From: Aurelia coerulea
Lineage: Eukaryota > Cnidaria > Scyphozoa > Semaeostomeae > Ulmaridae
NCBI GenBank assembly: GCA_039566865.1
Contig: CM076945.1
Location: 2,361,001-2,425,000 of the forward strand
DNA: 64,000 bases
Reading direction: 5' to 3'
The notes beneath the pieces were generated by a model that made no database searches, was not told the DNA's origin, and saw nothing but the letters and a program-made list of their open reading frames with translations. Below are positions 47,301 to 59,300 of the stretch, piece after piece (positions within the stretch are counted from its first letter, which is position 1; each line of letters begins with the position of its first letter). The position numbers and the translations under genes were made by a program.

Positions 47301-50300
47301 TAAAAAAAACCATAATCTGAAGCAATGCAAACGATCTTGAACCGGAAAAACTTTGCAACGGTTCGAAACTGTACTGGTACAGTATAAACGTGGTGTAAGA
47401 ATTTGAGCCAGTACTGAAAGTTTCTTGACTTGATCATTAGATTTTAAGTACTCAGCGTTTCTTACGAGTTTCTTAAAGGTTCCATAACAATCTTCATGTT
47501 CACTACCTGTGCCCTCGCGAATATTTCAAAACAAATATCTTTTTAAGCTTTCCACTGTGTAAACATTACACAAGTACCTTCTGAGAATGATACAGGAAAC
47601 AAGTGAAAATAAAGAAAAATATGCTAAGGATTTTCTTTTATTTCCCCAGTATAGAAGATTCTTAATTCTTTTTCTATATCACTAAGATTAAAACAGACGA
47701 AAAAAACTCAAATTCAATTATTGTTGAGGTGGAGGCAAAAAACATAACGGTATCGAATTGACTCCACACCCAACATCCACAAATAGACTATCATTTTACA
47801 AATATACTTTTTGACGATTTTGGGGTAGACTTGCCCCAAGTCTATCTCTTCCGTCCGTCTACCGTTCCCTTCTTACGGTAGTTCCTGGATCCACCATTTC
47901 ATGGATCTACCATTCCAACATTCCGTCAAGAGAGCTCGAGAGCTCTCTGGACGGAATGTTGGAATGGCGGATCTAGGAAATGGCGGATCCAGGAACTACT
48001 GTAAAGGGAACGGTAGACGGACGGAAGAGATAGACTTGGGGCAAGTCTAATTTTGGGGTTTCTTTTGAGCAATTTCTTATCAAAATATTTCTATCGAGAG
48101 CAGATTGAGAGAACTTTGAAAACCATGTAAACTCACGTGATATCCGGATTATTTGCAGTTGTTGTGAGAACGTAGAGACTGAAGAATATATCGAAATAAT
48201 CATTGAAATAAGGACGACCATCAGCCATCTTTAAACCCCTAGAAAAGAAAATAAATATTCTTTATTTGACGGACAGATTTCAATGTAGAATTTAGAAACA
48301 GGAGCGTGATTCAGGTAAGCTAAAAAACTGAGAGCTGTAAAATATTCGCCATATACAGGGTGCGCCGGAAAAAAGTTCCGGCGTTTGAAAAATGGTCGCA
48401 TATAGAGTACAGTAAAAACCCGCAAATAAGAACCTTACATTTTGAAATCACCCTGTTTAGGTTCTTATGCACATGATACTATTCTTGAAAACAGGATGCA
48501 AGGTTCCTAAATTAAATAGGTCCTTATCAAAGAATTAATTACAGATCTTCGGGAATTTAGGCCAAATATAAGAAAGCAAGGTTTTTACCTACTCATATCA
48601 TGACACAATCTTGGAACTTTTTACAAATGCTTTTGTATATGGCTAAATTTCTTAAAAAATTTTATCACATATTACCAACCAGTAGTGTACATTTAACTTT
48701 TTTTAAGATAAGAACCTTCCTTGAATTTCAGGATGAATAGGTTCTTCTGTAATGGGGTGAAATTAGAACATTTTAGGCCTTAGGTTCTTATAAGTGGGTG
48801 GTTCTTATATGCGGGTTTTTACTGTACTGGAAGGATTTCAATTCATCGAAGAGTGATATGCCCCTCGAACAGAAAGACTGCAATATCTTTGTGATTCTTC
48901 TCGCGTTTCTATGAACAAGGAAAGCATAGGTAAATTCGACTTCATGGATTCACGAAAATTCATTTGTTGCAAAATGGCTGAAAAGGGGCCTAAAACATTC
49001 GATCAAATTGTAAGGAATCTCTCACACAGAACAAGGTGCAAGGGCATTTAATCTCTCTCAGGAGTTATAAAGAATGAATTTTCAAATAAATCCTAATGTT
49101 TCTCTATCCCATGACAATAAAAATGCTATTACCTATGTTCGTCCTGTGAAATATATAATTTTGTGTTGCTCTGTGTAAGAAGTTTCTACTCGATTTGATC
49201 AAGTTTTTGAGGCCTTTTTGAGGCATTTTACAACCAAGACATTTTCGTAAAGTCGAATTTGCCTGTATCTTCAGTACTCATAAAAACAAGAGAAAAATAA
49301 CAAAATTACTTTCCTCTTTCAACCGTTAGACAGAATTTATTCCATTCTAATCCAGCCGGTACTCTAGGTGCTATGAATTATCAAACATCGGAACTTTTTT
49401 GTGCACCCGCTGTAACTTGAAAAACTGCCGATTCTCTTTTCTGCCATTTGCCACTATTTATCAAAATCTCTGAAATGTTTCAAAATACAAGAATGATGGT
49501 TCTTTGATACATGGCGGTGCAGAATAATAATCATAATAAAATAAATGAAATTCACAAACATTAAGAGTGCGAACAACTCTCCGGTCGAAAATTCTGATAT
49601 AAAGAAATTTCAAAAAATATATTCCCGAAATTTGAACGGTCGACGACGAAAGGACTACTGCATACTTAAAATTTCGATAACACTCAAAACCTAGCTTTCT
49701 AAAGTCGTATTCCGTCTTGACGAAACCGATTGGTGTGAAATCATTCCTTCAAGGCCCTTCTAAAGATTGGCGAGATTTTTGCAAACAGGATTTCAGGGAT
49801 TTATGAGGATTCTTTTGTAACAAAAGGATTTCTGTCACAGCTGAATGAGGCTGTTTAGACTGATATGCTCCTCCGACGAAACCACTGACTTTATTCAATC
49901 CAACATTCGTCGGCCACACATCCCGCCCACAGACGATGATCCCGCCTTGCACTTAAATGTGTTTCAAATAAAATGCACTTTCACGGAACACAAGCAACAA
50001 TCAAATTCACCTGCAAGAACAGAAATTAACGCATTTGCAACAGATAACAGTATCATAATATCATGGATGGAAGAATTCCTCTCTTTATCAAATCAGGTAC
50101 TAATTTCATCAGCTAAGTGAAATACCAGTAGAGTTATTAATTTTGCAGTTATACAACTTCGGCTTTTTACACATCGGAATGCCAGGGGGTAACATTTGCG
50201 GATAAAAAAAATTGAGTCTTATGGTTGTAGGTATGATTGATGATAAAATGAAAAATTATGCTGTTATGAATGGTGTATCGTACTTTTTCCAACTTTTTTC

Positions 50301-53300
50301 GTCTTTTCTCTCCAAAATTACGTGTCACAATCTGTGACAATTGCGTTGTGATGTCATTACGCACAATGCCAGAGCCATCATGGTCAGAGCGTTCTGACGT
50401 CATGTTGAACGCCAGCAAGGCTGCTTATCGTGTGATCAAACAAAATGGCGACGAGATTTGGCCTAACTTATGAAAAATGTTTAGCAAATTGACAGCTGCT
50501 ACTAATGTCAAAACGTGGAAAAAGCTACAATTGTTCTTTAGCAGTTGGTAAGATTGTTTTAAACATCAACTTCATAAACCCCAGAATAGTTCTTTAAAGC
50601 ATATTCAGTGAGTATCGCTTCCAAATGGATTCAAACTGCTTCGTTTCAATCGAAATTTGTAAGGATCTTCGATGCGCCAGCAAACTCTTGAATTAACGCA
50701 AAATAATAAGTACTCTTTTTCAGTCGCATTTATTGGGCATTTCTGATGCGTTTTCCTTTTGCTCTATTGTGAACCAAGCTTCAACTGGAAATTTGTTAGC
50801 CTGCGTGCAGCCTCAACTTCAGGCTAGAAATTTGTTCACTATGGACATATTCTTTTGGGCATCTGAAGGCTGTGCAAAGTCTACCGTTTTCGGTAGAACG
50901 GCACCAAGAGGATTGGATTTCAGGTTCTACCAACTAATCCATTTTCAGAAGATGCCCAGAAGAATATGCCCTATCTGAGTCTGAAAAACCCTGGCTATCA
51001 GAGAGTCTGGTACCCAGGGTAAGTCTGAAACAGACCACATGAAATTGTCAGATATAGCAAACAGGTATTTCATTTAACTCAAATCAAATAATCTGCAAGC
51101 TAGCTACAGATTTTCGCACCGACTGTTGACTGTGGTTTTATTTGATATTTTTAGCTTATAACAAGTTAAAAGTAAAATGTAATCAAGATCTGATTAATAT
51201 ACAAATGAAATTTTAGCTGTAAAGACCGGAAATATAAGGAACTATAAATGAAAAAAAAATGGTGACTTTAGGCAAACGCCGATGCACGGCTTTGATTTCA
51301 AAGGTTTGATTGGTATCTTACCAATGCACCGCTGAACCCTGCACCGCTGTCGCGTCAAAAGGAACTGCAGCCTTTATAGCTGTATCGACTAGCCGCTATA
51401 AATAGGCCAAAGAAAGACCCACAAACCCATCGTTTTTCTCACCACACAATGAAACGTCATGTGTCAAAGTTCTCAAATGCAATAAACTATGTTTTTTAAC
51501 TTGGCCATAGTCAGCTTTTAACTACGTCAGTTCCCTTTAACATCTTATTTTCTTGTACTGTTGTAACCTGTTTTTCTTTCTCCTAAATTTTATGCAATGC
51601 AGAATGCCCCCAGGGTTGCAATGTATTAACATTCTTCCCGAGGTATCGTTTTGCAATTTGTCTATGCTGTATCTGAAAAGGAAAAGTATCTGGAAGTTTG
51701 TCCCCTACGGAGGGACGGGACGGGACGGGACGGGACGGGACGGGACGGGACGGGACGGGACGGGACGGGACGGGACGGGACGGGACGGGACGGGACGGGA
51801 CGGGACAGACCTTTCAGATCTTTATTGCCAAGCAACTTCGCGATCATGGGAAACAATTTCTGTAGCTGCTTCTGGCTTAAGATTTTCACAGTTACCTTTT
51901 AAAGAATATTTACCAATCAAAACAAAGAACTAGTTCGTAGTTTAAATATTCTTGAGGAATGTTGATTCTAAAAGGTAAAAATCGAAAAAATAAATTCAAT
52001 ATTTGATGAAAGGTTAAAAGGGAAGCACAGAATTGAGATTTTTGAGAAGTTGAATTTTGACCTATTTATTTCCACTAGAGTCTTGAAGGGTTGACAGGGC
52101 GAAAGATGAGATTCACTTATTACAAAAACCAAAGATTACAGAGAAACCAAATATTCAGAAGGATTAGAAAATAGGTCAAATTTTTGTGAAATTTAAATTT
52201 TGATCCTTTTTACTCCCCCGGTGCTAAAAGGTGAAAGATGATATTCATCAAAATATTTCATATAAAGGATTCTAGAAAAACCAAACATTTCGAAAGATTT
52301 AGGAGATCTGGGTAGATTACAAAAATCAAACATTTTGAAGGATTTAGAAAATGGGAGGACATGATCGAAATTTTTGTGAAATTTAATTTGTGATCCTTTT
52401 ACTCCCCCGGTGCTAAAAGGTGAAAGATGATCCTCACAAAAACATTTCACACAAAGGATACTAGAAAAACCTAACATTTCGAAAGATTTAGGAGATCTAG
52501 CTAGTTTAACAGACTAAGATTCAAGATTAATGAATAAAATAAAGTTAACTAAGAATGATCTAATAGGAATCTTATGATTGTAAATATTTGTTAACTGCTT
52601 GGGTACCTTTATTTTCATCGTTAACAACATAAGCATCCTAGTATCAGCTACGTTTGAAAAGTCGTCCAGGGACACACAACTAAGTCAACGTTGAACAATG
52701 AGAAAAAGGAATAGGACACCATCACACCAAGCGTGCATCAGTGTAAAATGTTATCAGAAGTGAGCCACCTTAACATATTTTGTGTGTGTTTTGAACTTGA
52801 TTTTAGTTAGTAGTGAGGTATTTTATCGCTTGCCCATGAACAATGATCATTTTAGGCACTTTAAAGTGCGAAAGTTTTGACAATGATCTTATGGAATTTT
52901 CAATCTATGGAAGGAAGCTTTGCAACAAACGAGAAATAGCCTAAAAAAATGGATGCTCTTTCAGTTAACTAAAGTCTGTCTCAAATTAGATGGCACGTGA
53001 GATTTGCGACAACGCGAAATTGCTGATGCCAATCTTTTCAATTTGTTTTTTTCGCGGACATTTTCACGTGACATCTAGTTTGAGATAGACTTCATAAAGT
53101 TATATACTGCACCATGAATAGCACTATTTCAAACATAACTTCGTTATTTGTTTTGAAAATCTTATCCCCTAAAAATCAAATTATTCAGACCAAATTTGAG
53201 AACCCAACTCTGAAATGACATTTGAGGACCAACAGCAGCCCTGTTGATATTGCCTCATTGTTGCAGCCTCCTGCTGGGGATGAGGGTAACAGGTACTATT

Positions 53301-56300
53301 TTATTAAAAGCCAAAGACGGGGGTGGCCAGATTTCTGCAGACAGAGTTCACCTAGCGCTGTTGTCGAACAGTTCAGTTTGAAAGTTGCGGGCAAAGAAGA
53401 GTTCTTGGTGGCAGGGATTTGAGCTTATTGCAGCGATCTTATGATTATTCTACAAACCTCAACCACTTTACAGCTGGTATAGGTAATATCAAAGAGCCTG
53501 ACTTCTGAAGTATCTTTTGGAAGAAGACTTCAAAGATTCGCTAGATACTTGCAGTTAAAAGTTATCTGTTGGAAATTGGATATTTCGGTAGATAGCTGAG
53601 TGATTGCTGAGTGAGGTCTGGAAAGGACCTCATTTTCTTAACACCTAATATTTCTTGGCGATCAAAACTTCAAAAAGAATTTCTATCATATTACAAAGTA
53701 ATAAATTTGAGAGACATTGGAATTAGATTTGGCGCTGCTTGAAAATGGAGATTTTCTACACCACAACATGTACTGGGGATGTTCATGATTGGGTGAAAAG
53801 CATTTATCCTCCTTCAATTCCTGGCGCAGATAAGAAAACAGATTATTTTGTGGAGTTCGTTATCCAAGCTGTAAGAGCGAAGTTGAAGGAAAAAGAAGTT
53901 GTAACACTTGCTGCAGAAGTGGATGAAATATGTGGACATCGCTGGGATGGACCTTGTCTTCGAAGGCTTTTTATTGATGGAAGAGTGTTTTACAAACTTT
54001 TCTGAAACTCCTTTTTAACAAAAATTGTCGTGAAGTGAAACATGAGTAAATTAAAGAGTTTAGAACTAAAGCCTTTGCAAACTTGATGTGGGGTCAATTT
54101 GCCACCAGTACATTCAAATTAAAAAGTTTCCAACAGGAAATGTTTCAGATAAAAATTTTGTCCGAACCTTTTTTTAGAAAATTACTTTAAAAGCGTCTGG
54201 AAAGTGTTTGTGCATTTCTTAGACATGATACTTTAAATTGATGCATTCAGTAGCGATCTGTGTTAGGTTAAATAACCCATTTCAAGCGAAAGAGTTTGTC
54301 GGTAAACTACCAAACGGAAATATTTTCTGATCTTTCGATGAAATGGTACCATTTTGGGTATCGCCGGCACGAAAATGCTCTTTAATACTTTTAACGTGAA
54401 AGAGAGTTTTGAGAACTTCTGTGATGAAGGCAAACTTGAACCCAAATGAAATTGGTCATTTCCCTATTACTGTACATATACCTTTTTATAAGGAACAGCT
54501 CATAAACAAACTGTAGTAGCTTGTTCAAGAAAATTAAGAAATTCTACTAGAAACTAGCAAAGTCAATTCGAAGGTAACGAAATCTTTGAACGAGTGTCAC
54601 CAACCCAAACGATACTAAAATGCATAATTCTTGTTCGTGATATTGCTCTTTCTTGCAAATCTTCGTGTCAAATACACTCGGAAACAAACTCTCTAAAATA
54701 AATCTCAGTCTGGCACCCAGGGTAGGTGTCAAAAATGGTCCTCAAAATTAAAGAACATTTCAGAAAGTCGTCAAGAGAAAGAGATCTCTACCATTAATAT
54801 TGGACTCTATGTTAAAGAAACCCTACTACTAAGATCAGAGCCAAGTTTCTTTAAAAAAGAGAGTACAATCTAAGTGCTTTGACATCATTTTATCACATTT
54901 TGTTAGATTCCACATGTTGGTAAAAACCTTGCTGAGATTCCAAACTTTTTAGTACTGATTGTCCGCTGGAATGAAGCAAGACACGCCCGTAGGGTTAGAG
55001 AGTAAAGAAAATTCTTCAAGCAATCACGCTGGCTGGGCCAATCACCAGGTGCACCTAAGCACATAAACCAATACCTTGCATGGCATGTTCCAAAAATAGT
55101 TCACTGGGCTTAAATCTGAGTTGACTAAAATCGAGTATAAGCATCACATCTTTGAAAAAAACATTGCAGGATTGGTAAATGCGTCTTTCGTTTTGATTTA
55201 ACGGCTTGAAATGAAATTCAGCTATACTTCTTTATAAGCGTTCATTGGCAATCTTTAATATCTTGATTATTTTCAAAATTACAGCTTCTTCTATGTTTCA
55301 AACAGTTTCCCGGTTGTGACGTCATCAAATTGCTAACTCGTCAACCAGGAAAGTTAAGATTTTTGCTCACCGCCATATTACAGATTACAGCATGGGTAGT
55401 TGGCCACTATTGTTGTGATTCTCGAACTAACCATGAAATAATAATGAATAAGATGATTTGCTCACCAAGCCAAATGAGCCAAATATTGTTTGTATTCCGC
55501 TAACGGGAGCATATCTTGCTCTATATTGCTTAGGCCAGGCAATGACTTCAAGTTCTGAGCAACATCCAAAAACGTCTGTGGCTCAGAACTTGTGGTTATG
55601 GCCTGGCCTAAGCAAGATACGATCTCGTTAACGGAATACAAACAATATTTAGCTCTTTTGGCTTGGTAAGCAAATCATCTTATTCATTATTATTTCATGG
55701 TTAGTTCGAGAATTACAACAATAGTGTCCGAGCTGCCTATGATTATAGACCTTCATAAACTATGATTTTCTAGAAGAATGCAAAATTCTTCCTCTAAAAT
55801 TGCTAGCCTGTGGCTCGGCTCTCCTTTGCAGTGAAAAGTAAAGTCTGTATAAAGGTGATTTCTAGAGGTGTCAAGTAATCTTCAATGTCTCGAAGAACGA
55901 TTCCCCGGTAAATACTGAAAAATATTACAAACAGCAGGTTACTTTGAATTTCCTTTGATGCAGGTTATAAATCAAACTTTGCCGAGTTCATTATTAAAAA
56001 TTACTAAAGAGTGTAATTCAACATAAATAATCAACACAGCTGTAAAAAATTATTTCACCTCGCACAAATGAAAAATAAATTATGGATGAAAGGTAACACA
56101 TGCGTTAAAAACTCATTATCGGAAACTCAACACTCAGACCCTTCATTAGACTCATTACATAAGTCTCAGCATCACTCATTGAATTGGATGGTATGGCAGA
56201 AAATAAAAGTCAGATTAAAAATGTTGAGTGAATACAAGGAATCACCTCGTAAGACTAACCCTTCTTTCAAAACTCAACTCTCAGGTCATGGATTGTTAGA

Positions 56301-59300
56301 CCCCATACTTGTGCTTGATTGCCGTAGCTTTTTTCTTTTGCGGAGGAAAACATTATTTGCTACTACGGAGGAGCTAGCGTAAGGATTCGATACCTCCTCC
56401 GCAGAAATAAACATATTTCCTCCGCAGCGGCATATATGCTGAAACATAACTGTGGTGTCTAACAACCCATACTCAGATCACCAGAAAATTCCGAAACTTC
56501 AGCATGGGGATGAATTTTTTAAAGAAAATTTTCCCTTTACTTAGGATATCCTGACCATTTTCAATCTATTTCCATGTATTTCTTGTAGTGTATGACTCCC
56601 AAGGCATTTGAGTATAATGAATAACCAAAAATACTAAAAATCACACTGCTCTATCACTCTTGTAGACTTGGACCAAGTCTATTTCGGCAACTGTAATAAG
56701 TCTGTCTTTTTTTAGCGAAATAGACTTGGGTCAAGTGTATCACCCTTGCAGGAGACACATTTCTAGCCTTCACAAGTATCGAATTCCCGTTAATCTTGAA
56801 ATTAACTTAAAAATCATGTGCCTATCAAATGCAAAGGAAATTCGCTACAAATGAACTTGTCAAATAATGATAGACGACAAAAGGAGGTCACGTGAAGGAT
56901 AATTCGCTACCACTGTTCGCTACTGACCTTTTGGACACCCTCGTCTAAAGTGCCTCGGCACACTACTGCAGCGAAACAAAACCTGTCCCCAGAAAAGATG
57001 CGTCCTAAAATATCCTTCACATGAGGTATCAACTATCTGTGGCCTTCTTGGCAGATTCATTTTAGCATCTATGCCATACCACATACATGATAATGTTAGC
57101 ATTACTATTTGAAAATAAGACCCAACAGATGTATTGGTTTCCATGGTCAAGTTGGCAGATTAATTAAACATCGAAATCTGGCATCTATTTCTGATGTTCC
57201 GGCTTCGTAGGGAAAGACCTTGCTGCCAAAGCGAGGTGGTAAAGGTGAAGTTGCAGTTTTTAGCGCCAAGTACTGGGATCGCAGAAGTAGAGAAGACCGA
57301 ATCGAGTCTGCGAACCCTTGTCATGCCGCTCAAGTGGTAGGGCTCTACCTGGGATCGAAGTCTGTATTCTTGGTAAACGAAATACTCTTGGTGGCATGAA
57401 TTTTCGAAAACAGGAACTCTTCAGTTCACCCGCTACTGTCATCATCAAAATTATCAAATTGATCTGAATCAAGCCAAAGAAATCCGGAAACAAATTTATA
57501 AACAATAATTCGTCTCTTTCTTGAATTTTCGCTCTAAACCACGCACACTTAGCAAATAATATCGAAATCTTCACCGAATATACCACTAGTGGTTAAGGAC
57601 ATGTCCAAAGCAATAAAACGTTCATCAATAGGGACGTACCATAAATGTGATAAAATATGATAAAATCTATGGAATTGAATAAGATTTGATCAAAAGATGT
57701 TGTGCAATCTGATAATTCAATCAAACACGAAGGGACGTTAGATAAAATCTGACCACATTAAACCATCTAGCGGAATCTAAGATTGTCATGTTTCATGATG
57801 TCAGTGTCTAAGAGTCACGTTCGTGAAACTGGAGCGTGTTAAAACAGAATCCACGGAGTTATAAATAGGTTAGTTAGCGGGAATGGCTCAATCGAAATAT
57901 AAACTATTGTATTTACTGTTCTCGATCAATGACAACAGTAGAAACAGAAGTGGCACTTGTCATTCTTTTTTTAGACTAGATTGCTACATCTCTGTTCATT
58001 CACAAAGTTAGGTTGTACATTTTGATCATGAAAATCAGCTCTTTCTCTAAAGTTTTAAATCTGAGAGAAAATACAACTTATTATACTGTAAAAATTGTTC
58101 GTTATGAAACATGAAACAGCTTGACACATAAACGGCTTTCTTTACTTGTGGAATTCAACTTTAGAAGCAATCTATGCTTCAGCGATTAACCTATGCGAGC
58201 ATAGGCGTGGAATCTTTGCAAAACTTTAAATATCATCGTGTCAACTATTATTGCTTTCAAATGAATTGCTCAAAGGAAACTTCAGGTAATTTCCTATAAC
58301 CCAAGAGAGAGATTTTTAACATCATCACTATTTTCAGAATTACAGCATTTCTAAAATTTTTGCTAGTTTTTGAAGTACACGTATTTCTTTATAAGAAACT
58401 AAGAATTTTGGCCAGTACTGACAGTTTCTTAAAAATTTCATATTTTGAGTACTCAGAGTTTCTTGTGAGTTTCTTAGAGGTTCTATAACAATCTTCATGA
58501 CATCCTCAAATTGCTAAATCGTAAGCCACGAAAGCTACGGAGTTTTGCTTGCTACCATCTGAGAGTTGTAGACCGTGTAAATCGTAAGCCACGAAAGCTA
58601 CAGAGTTTTGCTTGCTACCATCTTGTAGAAATGAATAGAGTATTTCGTGTATTGTTCATGTTGATTTTCTTCAATCAGTTTTGAATTTATGAAGCTTTAT
58701 ATTTTTGTCAAAGCTTCAGATACCTCCTCTCGTTTTTCCTTTCATAAAACATAAAAACACTGTACTTATAAACATAATGATGATATCAAAAATACTCTTT
58801 CTGGAATGATAGCAAATTACACGAAGTTCCCTTCGAGTAGACCTTTTTGCTATTCTACAAAAGAGCCTGGATAGAGAGTTATTTTTTATATCATATTATA
58901 CAAATTATGAAATAAAATCGATTAGCTTGGGTCCAAAGGTTTGGAATTCTCTTCCAAATGAAATAAAGTCATCCAAAAATGCATATCAATTCAAAATTCT
59001 CATAAAAGATTGGTTTTTCAACAATCAATGCGCCTGCAACGCTTGCAGTCAATAAGTTCCATAATGCAACCTCTAAAATTGCTTTACGTTAGTGTATATT
59101 AGTGCTCACACTATCGTAAAACTAACATTAAATAAGGTATTATTATTATCATTATTATTATTATATGCGACGTTTGATCGAGTGGCGTTAGAGCTTCTAT
59201 CACAATTGTGCACATTCGAAAATTCTACAAAATGTAGCAAAACATCGTTCGATTCTGATTATTTTCATGGAACAATGGGACAATAACATTACACTGAACC

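Noticed and set aside
51651..51933. ORFs with poly-GRDGT and poly-PSRPV
   Set aside because: They are produced by the (CGGGA)n microsatellite.
57445..57530. Minus-strand acidic ORF ([18 protein letters not shown])
   Set aside because: It is short, has no start and does not fit a TPC exon by phase or homology; both neighbouring TPC exons already join in frame.
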